From Nitrosomonas cryotolerans ATCC 49181 (GTDB lineage Bacteria > Pseudomonadota > Gammaproteobacteria > Burkholderiales > Nitrosomonadaceae), in the NCBI RefSeq assembly GCF_900143275.1, contig NZ_FSRO01000001.1, forward strand, positions 1,444,116 through 1,508,115: 64,000 bases of DNA, in the 5' to 3' direction. This document shows positions 58,958-64,000 of this stretch, in pieces; within the stretch, counting starts at the first letter, position 1, and each line of letters begins with the position of its first letter. The notes under the pieces were generated by a model. That model saw nothing but the letters and a program-made list of their open reading frames with translations, made no database searches and was not told the origin of the DNA. The translations under genes were made by a program, and so were the position numbers.

Positions 58958-59235
58958 GTGTCTTGGAAACAAGTTAAAAATGATGCTTTAGTAGCTTGCA
59001 GAAGGAATTTCTGCTTATGTCATTTATTCAAAGATCTTAAGATGGAAGCTCATCACATTATTCAACAAAGTGAAGGCGGTGATGATACGTTTGATAATGC
59101 TATTCCTTTGTGCTTTGACTGTCATGGTGATATGCGCAGTTACGACAAGAAACACCCTAAGGGTACAAAAAAGAACTAAAGCAACGCAGAGATGATTTCT
59201 ACAGTTTTTTGCGTGATAACCCGACGTGGACGGCG
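58958..59235 (+). pseudogene. HNH endonuclease-like gene, frameshifted
   Basis: From GTG at 58958 (GGGGAGG 7 bp upstream) the frame reads VSWKQVKNDALVACRRNFCLCHL, then the HNH core EAHHIIQQSEGGDDTFDNAIPLCFDCHGD. The frame ends at GTKKN* (59179), but the next frame continues KKELKQRRDDFYSFLRDNP, the normal end of this family. A one-base shift in the A run near 59167 therefore truncates it. A MITE follows 20 bp later. The HNH core is intact, so residual activity is conceivable. Confidence 0.7.
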
Positions 59236-59256
59236 AAGAATCAAAATAGTAATCAT

Positions 59257-59345
59257 GAGACTTTTGCAAAGGTCCTCGTAAAAAGCTTTCTACTATTGAT
59301 TGTAAAGGGTTAATTTTTCAGCTGCTGGGGTTTTGCAAAGGTCTT
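59257..59345 (+). mobile_element. MITE, GAGACC-type, copy 6
   Basis: An 89-bp element from GAGACTTTTGCAAAGGTCC to GGGGTTTTGCAAAGGTCTT. No target duplication is evident. Confidence 0.75.
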
Positions 59346-59402
59346 GAAGAGTATATTAATACTCATACACGCGTTGGTCTATTCTTCTAAATCAATTAGC
59401 TA

Positions 59403-59732
59403 CTAGCCCGCTGCCGCACTTCCATCTTCTAGGTGCGGCTTTACTCGGCGTACATTCTTGGCTTCTTGTTCATAAGCTCGGTGCCGCACGTCCCAGATTT
59501 CTACCGCATGCTGAATATTGAGCCAAAACTCTGGGGTATTACCGAGTGCTGCACCTAACTTGATAGCCATAGGAGCGGTTAGAGTACCCTTGTCGTGTAC
59601 AATGCGGCTCAAGGTATTTCTATGCACGCCCATGGCATCTGACAGCTCGCTAATTTCGATGTTCATGGGTTCCAGAAACTCTATCGTCAGCATTTGCCCA
59701 ACAGTCACTGGGCGACGTTTTGTATTTCTCAT
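59403..59732 (-). CDS. higA: HigA-type antitoxin
   Basis: From ATG 59732 (MRNTKRRPVTVGQML) this 109-residue protein has the XRE-family helix-turn-helix of HigA: ISELSDAMGVHRNTLSRIVHDKGTLTAPMAIKLGAAL and GNTPEFWLNIQHAVEIWD. It binds the toxin and represses the operon promoter. The gene lies 26 bp after the toxin gene, the toxin-first order typical of higBA. Confidence 0.9.
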   Translation of the reverse strand: MRNTKRRPVTVGQMLTIEFLEPMNIEISELSDAMGVHRNTLSRIVHDKGTLTAPMAIKLGAALGNTPEFWLNIQHAVEIWDVRHRAYEQEAKNVRRVKPHLEDGSAAAG

Positions 59733-59758
59733 AACTTTATACCTCCAAAAATGCTCCA

Positions 59759-60052
59759 CTAGCCTCTGTACGCATGCGGGTCTAAATACGTATCCAGTGC
59801 GACGCCATCTTGCCAACGGAAAATCAGTCGATATTGCTTGTTCACACGGATGGAACACCACCCAGATAAACTACCTTGCAAATGTTCAAAGCGATTACCT
59901 GGTGGAATCCTCAAGTCGGATTCCTGTGTGGCTGCATCCAAAATCTGTAGCTTTCTAAAGAGTGCACTTTCAATAGTGCTAGGTATCTTTTTGTAACTCT
60001 GATCGGCTTCGTAAAAGGCTTCTAGCCATGTGTCTTTAAATTCAATCGCCAT
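59759..60052 (-). CDS. higB: HigB-type toxin (RelE superfamily)
   Basis: This 97-residue protein has the plasmid maintenance killer pattern: FKDTWLEAFYEAD, LFRKLQILDAATQESDLRIPPGNRFEHLQGSLSGWCSIRVNKQYRLIFRW and the end LDTYLDPHAYRG. HigB toxins cut mRNA on the ribosome. Toxin and antitoxin are both intact. They sit among mobile elements, as expected for an acquired pair. Confidence 0.92.
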   Translation of the reverse strand: MAIEFKDTWLEAFYEADQSYKKIPSTIESALFRKLQILDAATQESDLRIPPGNRFEHLQGSLSGWCSIRVNKQYRLIFRWQDGVALDTYLDPHAYRG

Positions 60053-60099
60053 ACTGCCTAATCATTTTTCATTTATTGTATGCACAATATGGTTGTGCG

Positions 60100-60562
60100 T
60101 CAAGGCGCATTTAAACGGAACTCATCAGGAATAGTAGCCAACGCTTTTGAAACGGCCTGTCGGCTGATTTTCAACCGCCGGGCGATCTCGACCTGTTTGA
60201 AACCAGTAGCCAACAACATCAGAATCTGTTTTTTTCGATCTGAAATGCGGTAGTTGACGAGTCGACGCGCCAGGTTTCTGATCCTATCTTCATCAGCAGG
60301 CTGTAGTGTTGTTTGCGCGATGAGGTTCATAATGAAGCGGTCGACATCCAACTTTCCGGTATGGGGTTTTACTTTTTCTGGCTGAGCCGACTGGCTAAGC
60401 AGGCGCTTAGCCTCCAGTTCAAGAGCTTCACGAGAGCGTATCGCCCTACGGTATTCTGGGTTCTAGGTTCCATCACGAAACTGAGGTCTGTGCTTACGGC
60501 AATACTTATGGCTCAGCCTCAACTTTTCATCATCATCGATCAAAGCCCATGCTTCACGATCG
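60100..60562 (-). pseudogene. HTH protein gene, cut by IS5 copy and an in-frame stop
   Basis: The minus-strand frame reads through 60562 to 60100 as REAWALIDDDEKLRLSH..., an amber stop near 60462, then NPEYRRAIRSREALELEA and a helix-turn-helix, ARRLKISRQAVSKALATI. The upstream part is cut by the IS5-family element at 60563. The C-terminal part could still be translated from TTG at 60351. I do not recognise the protein. Confidence 0.6.
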
Positions 60563-60698
60563 GAGACCTTTTGACGGTAGACGGTATATTCAACTGCTTT
60601 TATGATAAAATACTACTTTTAATCAGTGAGATGAGTATATATTGTGAGCTTTTCAGATTTTGATGCCGTGCGCCGCATCCGCAAAGGAAACTTTCTGA

Positions 60699-60787
60699 GA
60701 GACCTTTGCAAAACCCCAATAGTTGAAAAATTGATCCTTTATAATCAATAGTCGAAAACTTCTGGTGAGGGCTTTTGCAAAAGCCTC
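60699..60787 (-). mobile_element. MITE, GAGACC-type, copy 7, inside IS5 copy 2
   Basis: The 89-bp element has GAGACCTTTGCAAAACCCC at the left and GGGCTTTTGCAAAAGCCTC at the right. TCTGA flanks both sides (60694-60698 and 60788-60792). In the intact IS the same site reads CTTTCTGAATCAA once, which proves both the insertion and the 5-bp target duplication. Confidence 0.93.
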
Positions 60788-61404
60788 TCTGAATCAAATT
60801 GATGATCTGATTGACTGGGCATCCATCGAAAAAGCGATTGGTCAGCATTATGCGCCCGCAACTGATGTTACGGGTCGCCCAGCCTATTCAGGATTGCTCT
60901 TGCTTAAAATGCTGTTGGTTGGTATCTGGCATGACGGCCTCAGTGACGAGGCAGTTGAAGATATGGCTAATGCCAATCTGTACGTCATGCGCTTTCTAGG
61001 CCTGTCTCTGGAAGACGATGTTCCCGATCATTCAGTGCTGTCTCGTTTCAGAACACGCTTAACAGCTGCCCAGGCATGGGATAATCTGTTGGAACAAATC
61101 AATCAGCAAGTCCATGCACTTAATGTCACTGTCAAAACAGGCTGTCACATTGATGCCAGCATCACACATAGCCCACGTAAACCGAAGACTAAGCCGCCCT
61201 ATGAAGTGGTCAACGACCGCGAAGAGCGAGATGATGAATCCTCTGCCCAAGCGACCATGCGAGTCATCGAAGTCAATCAACCCGGTGTAGATACAGATGC
61301 TCGTTGGGTAAGGAAAGGTGGTAAATCTATGTTTGGTTATAAACAACACACGTTGGTTGATGATAATGGTTTGGTGGTGGTTGAGACCACTGCTATCAAT
61401 CAAC

Positions 61405-61424
61405 GAGGCTTTTGCAAAAGACTC
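61405..61424. mobile_element. 20-bp terminal-repeat palindrome at a deletion joint
   Basis: GAGGCTTTTGCAAAAGACTC is the fused-ends motif again. It replaces about 350 bp of the transposase gene, compared with the intact copy. It may be the scar of a MITE or end-mediated deletion. Confidence 0.65.
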
Positions 61425-61460
61425 TAGTAATACAGGAAACGTCTGCTTTTTAAACAGGGC

Positions 61461-62555
61461 GGATTCAACTTTGAAGTGCAACTTTTGTAAGGAAGTTTAT
61501 AGGCAAGCTGCGGTAGTATCGGAGCTACTTAAACGACCAAGTAAAAGGAGCACAGATGAATCACTACAAGCAGCTCACCAGAGAGCAACGATACCAGATT
61601 TCTGGCTTGAAGAAGGCAGGTTTGAGCCAATCACAAATTGCGGATGAAGTGGGCGTACACAAGTCGACGATTTCTCGGGAATTCAGACGGAACAAGGGTC
61701 GACGTGGTTGGCATCCCAAGCAGGCTCAGGAATTACGGGACGAACGTCGAAAAAATTGCGCCAATGCACAGCGTCACTCATTGTTGGAATGGACGGAAGT
61801 TGAGCGATTGATTCGACAGGACATGAGTCCGGAACAAGCGTCACAGCGGCTTGCTCTGGAAGGCGGGTTGCCGATCAGCCATGAATCGATCTACTTGCAC
61901 ATTTATGCAGATAAGCGCCGTGGTGGCGACCTGTGGCGGCACTTGCGCTGTCAGAAGCCGCGCAGGAAACGTTACGCGAGTGGTCAAGAGCGCCGAGGCA
62001 CAATCAAGAACCGGATTGGCATTGACGAACGTCCGGTGATTGTGGAACAGAAGAGTCGCATAGGCGACTGGGAGGGCGACACCGTGATCGGCAAGAACCC
62101 CCGAGGCGCATTGGTCACATTGGCCGAAAGGAGGTCGCGCTACATTCTGGCAGCCCGAGTTCTCGACAAACATGCGTTGGGTGTGACGGCGGCAGTAACG
62201 CGGCTACTGCGCCCTCACAAAGGGAAGTGCTACACCATGACATTCGACAATGGGAAAGAGTTCGCGGAGCATCAAACCATCGCGGCGGAACTCAATGCGG
62301 ATGTTTATTTCGCCCATCCCTACCATTCATGGGAGCGTGGCTTGAATGAGAACAGTAATGGGCTACTGCGACAGTATTTCCCCAAGGGGATGGAATTGGT
62401 TGAGGCTACTCAAGAACAAGTGCAATGGGCGGTGGATAGACTCAACCATAGACCACGCAAAGTGCTTGGATTCAGAACCCCGTTTGAGGTATTCTTCGGA
62501 AAGACGGTTCGCTACATCAAATCACCGTTAGGCGTTGCACTTCGAAATTGAATCC
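61461..62555 (+). mobile_element. IS30-family insertion sequence
   Basis: This 1095-bp element has imperfect inverted repeats GGATTCAACTTTGAAGTGC (left) and, reading inward from the right end, GGATTCAATTTCGAAGTGC. The flanking dinucleotide GC on each side may be the target duplication. It contains one intact transposase gene and interrupts the end of the IS5 copy. Confidence 0.88.
61556..62551 (+). CDS. IS30-family transposase
   Basis: The 331-residue transposase has the IS30 helix-turn-helix start (MNHYKQLTREQRYQISGLKKAG, QIADEVGVHKSTISRE) and a DDE core: GDWEGDTVIGK (first Asp), MTFDNGKEFA (second Asp) and the end motif ERGLNENSNGLLRQYFPKG (Glu). It seems intact and potentially active. GGAG precedes the ATG. 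Confidence 0.95.
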   Translation: MNHYKQLTREQRYQISGLKKAGLSQSQIADEVGVHKSTISREFRRNKGRRGWHPKQAQELRDERRKNCANAQRHSLLEWTEVERLIRQDMSPEQASQRLALEGGLPISHESIYLHIYADKRRGGDLWRHLRCQKPRRKRYASGQERRGTIKNRIGIDERPVIVEQKSRIGDWEGDTVIGKNPRGALVTLAERRSRYILAARVLDKHALGVTAAVTRLLRPHKGKCYTMTFDNGKEFAEHQTIAAELNADVYFAHPYHSWERGLNENSNGLLRQYFPKGMELVEATQEQVQWAVDRLNHRPRKVLGFRTPFEVFFGKTVRYIKSPLGVALRN

Positions 62556-62689
62556 GCGCAGCAAATCAGGATAATAAATCGCTTATTCCGCAGTTTTTAT
62601 GATTATGATCGGCTAAAACACATCAATTATTCAAAGTAACGACCATATTTGTGGGCTTTATTTTAAAAACTGGGTTTTGCAAAGATCTC

Positions 62690-62819
62690 ATATTTTCAAT
62701 CATCTAAAAACATCTTGGCTGGCATCGAACTAATGCAAATGATTAGCAAAGGTCAGATGATGATGGAGGGAGCTGGCAAGATATCTTTTGCTGAGCAATT
62801 TTATGGGCTGGCAGAGTAA
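62690..62819 (+). pseudogene. C-terminal fragment of an IS6-family transposase
   Basis: The frame reads SSKNILAGIELMQMISKGQ, then SFAEQFYGLAE and a stop. It resembles the C-terminus of IS6/IS26-type transposases (AGIE.MHMI.KGQ). Everything upstream is absent, because the IS5 copy ends immediately before it. Confidence 0.6.
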
Positions 62820-63000
62820 ATCCGTCTAGTTTAAAGGGATAGCATGCCAACTCATTCGAAATATGCTTTTTTGCGCTTAATGCGACGGAATCGGCGCTGC
62901 CAAACCTTGCCAGATGGCGCAATATTAAAAAAATTCCATAAAATCATGGATTTGCATCTTATTAAATGCTGTTTAGTGCCAGCTAGTACCTAACGCGTGA

Positions 63001-64000
63001 TCATTCCCATTCAATCGTAGCGGGTGGTTTACCTGAAATATCATAAACGACGCGGTTAATACCACGTACTTCGTTGATGATGCGATTAGAAACTTTACTT
63101 AATAAGGAGTAGGGAAGTTCCGCCCAGTTAGCCGTCATAAAATCCTGAGTTTGAACGGCTCTTAGTGCTACAACATAGTCATAGGTGCGTCCATCACCCA
63201 TGACGCCTACGGATTTTACTGGTAAGAATACCGCAAATGCCTGAGACGTTTTTTCATACCAGCCGGAAAGATGCAGTTCTTCAATAAAGATTGCATCTGC
63301 TTGTCTTAGTAACTCAGCATATTCGTGTTTCACCTCACCTAAAATACGGACGCCTAGGCCGGGTCCGGGGAAAGGGTGGCGAAAAACCATTTCGCGGGGT
63401 AAACCGAGAGCCAATCCGAGTTCGCGAACTTCATCTTTGAATAGCTCACGCAATGGTTCGAGTAACTGCAGGTGCAGTGTTTCGGGTAGACCACCTACAT
63501 TATGGTGTGACTTGATAGTATGTGCTTTATTTGTTTTGCTACCGGCAGATTCGATGACATCAGGATAAATTGTTCCTTGCGCAAGCCATTTCGCATCGGT
63601 AATTTTGGCCGATTCTCTTTGAAATACTTCTACAAATTCTCGCCCGATAATTCGTCGTTTTGTTTCTGGATCCGAGACACCTTGGAGATATTTAAAGAAT
63701 TCGTGACTGGCATCAACCTGAGTAACCGTAACATCTAGATTTCTTGTGAAAATATCCATGACTTGTTTGGCTTCATTGAGCCTAAGCAAGCCATTATCTA
63801 CAAATACGCAAGTTAATTGTTTGCCAATTGCTCGATGTATTAATGCAGCGGCTACAGATGAATCAACGCCACCTGATAGACCTAGAATGACTTTATCATT
63901 ACCCACGGCAGAGCGAATTTTGCCAATCGCTTCTTCCGCATAATTGGGCATATTCCAGCTATAATCGATGTTACAGATATCATGAACAAAATGTTCAATA
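63001..64000 (-). CDS. guaA: GMP synthase (glutamine-hydrolysing), C-terminal part
   Basis: GuaA aminates XMP to GMP. The reading frame runs through the window edge: [21 protein letters not shown], then the PP-loop ATP pyrophosphatase motif [49 protein letters not shown] and the terminal PPATIEWE. The N-terminal glutamine amidotransferase domain lies outside the window. The internal ATG at 63951 is not the true start. Confidence 0.97.
   Translation of the reverse strand, partial: IEHFVHDICNIDYSWNMPNYAEEAIGKIRSAVGNDKVILGLSGGVDSSVAAALIHRAIGKQLTCVFVDNGLLRLNEAKQVMDIFTRNLDVTVTQVDASHEFFKYLQGVSDPETKRRIIGREFVEVFQRESAKITDAKWLAQGTIYPDVIESAGSKTNKAHTIKSHHNVGGLPETLHLQLLEPLRELFKDEVRELGLALGLPREMVFRHPFPGPGLGVRILGEVKHEYAELLRQADAIFIEELHLSGWYEKTSQAFAVFLPVKSVGVMGDGRTYDYVVALRAVQTQDFMTANWAELPYSLLSKVSNRIINEVRGINRVVYDISGKPPATIEWE

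Larger units (their letters stand above)
60644..61457 (+). pseudogene. IS5-family transposase, disrupted copy
   Basis: The frame starts at GTG (VSFSDFDAVRRIRKGNFL), is interrupted by the MITE at 60699-60787 and resumes NQIDDLIDWASIEKAIGQHYAPATDV. It proceeds, nearly identical to the intact copy, to DDNGLVVVETTAINQ, where about 120 codons (with YGDKAY and VVERTFG) are missing. The last codons (VIQET) resume after the palindrome. It cannot make active transposase. Confidence 0.9.
60563..62689 (+). mobile_element. IS5-family copy 2, nested with MITE and IS30
   Basis: The ends are GAGACCTTTTGACGG (60563) and TTTTGCAAAGATCTC (62689). This copy has the same sequence as the intact element at 1040-2311, in the opposite direction. 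It contains MITE copy 7, a deletion of about 350 bp from the transposase end (replaced by a 20-bp palindrome at 61405) and an IS30 element at 61461. No target duplication is seen at the outer ends. Confidence 0.88.

Noticed and set aside
59733..59861. Extended start for the HigA antitoxin
   Set aside because: The extra 43 residues overlap the toxin gene in another frame and lack similarity to antitoxins; the ATG at 59732 fits the family length.

Overview
The window looks like chromosomal DNA of an ammonia-oxidising betaproteobacterium of the Nitrosomonas type. This is inferred from a moderately AT-rich genome, a complete System I cytochrome c maturation operon, an urease/nickel/urea-transporter island, PEP-CTERM/exosortase-style genes and heavy IS and MITE load. 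No amo, hao or rRNA gene lies inside the window to prove it.

Layout. (1) 0.1-4.1 kb: an MFS transporter gene destroyed by an IS5-family insertion and two apparent frameshifts, then a lone IS200/IS605-type tnpB with hairpins at both ends. (2) 4.3-20.1 kb: a urea and nickel island. It holds ureE, a metal ABC transporter (substrate-binding protein, ATPase, permease), an outer-membrane porin, ureDABC, a decayed ureE remnant, ureFG and a UT-family urea channel. On the opposite strand are a Tat-exported beta-carbonic anhydrase, nikR and a TonB-dependent receptor. Together they would take up urea and nickel, assemble urease, and yield ammonia and CO2. (3) 20.6-30.3 kb: an MBL hydrolase, acetyl-CoA synthetase, and the conserved rimP-nusA-infB-rbfA-truB operon with a terminator-like hairpin just ahead of rimP. 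(4) 30.4-38.4 kb: ccmABCDEFGHI with many overlapping start/stop codons, then a bcp-type peroxiredoxin. (5) 38.5-41.6 kb: mdh-prpB-prpC on the minus strand. (6) 42-45.7 kb: two glycosyltransferases and a CapK/PaaK-like adenylate-forming enzyme, probably exopolysaccharide genes of the exosortase A context. (7) 45.8-51.9 kb: an RND tripartite efflux operon. (8) 52-64 kb: an accessory, decaying zone with a PEP-CTERM protein, a rimB-rimK-aspartoacylase operon, a tnpB relic, a small secreted protein, a broken HNH gene, a higBA toxin-antitoxin pair, a nested IS5/MITE/IS30 array and an IS6 transposase tail. It ends in guaA, which runs off the window.

The most unusual signals are: (a) a 51-codon ORF between ureC and ureF that is an internally deleted, decayed ureE, while an intact ureE sits about 9.5 kb upstream; (b) a family of 89-91 bp MITEs sharing the GAGACCTTTGCA ends of the local IS5-family element, with 5-bp target duplications, including one copy inside an IS5 copy; (c) 20-bp palindromes consisting only of the two MITE/IS ends fused, one with a perfect 5-bp target duplication; (d) a second, unrelated 110-bp MITE family, all three copies with perfect 5-bp target duplications; (e) a tnpB with a likely omega-RNA region. 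No tRNA, rRNA or CRISPR array was seen.
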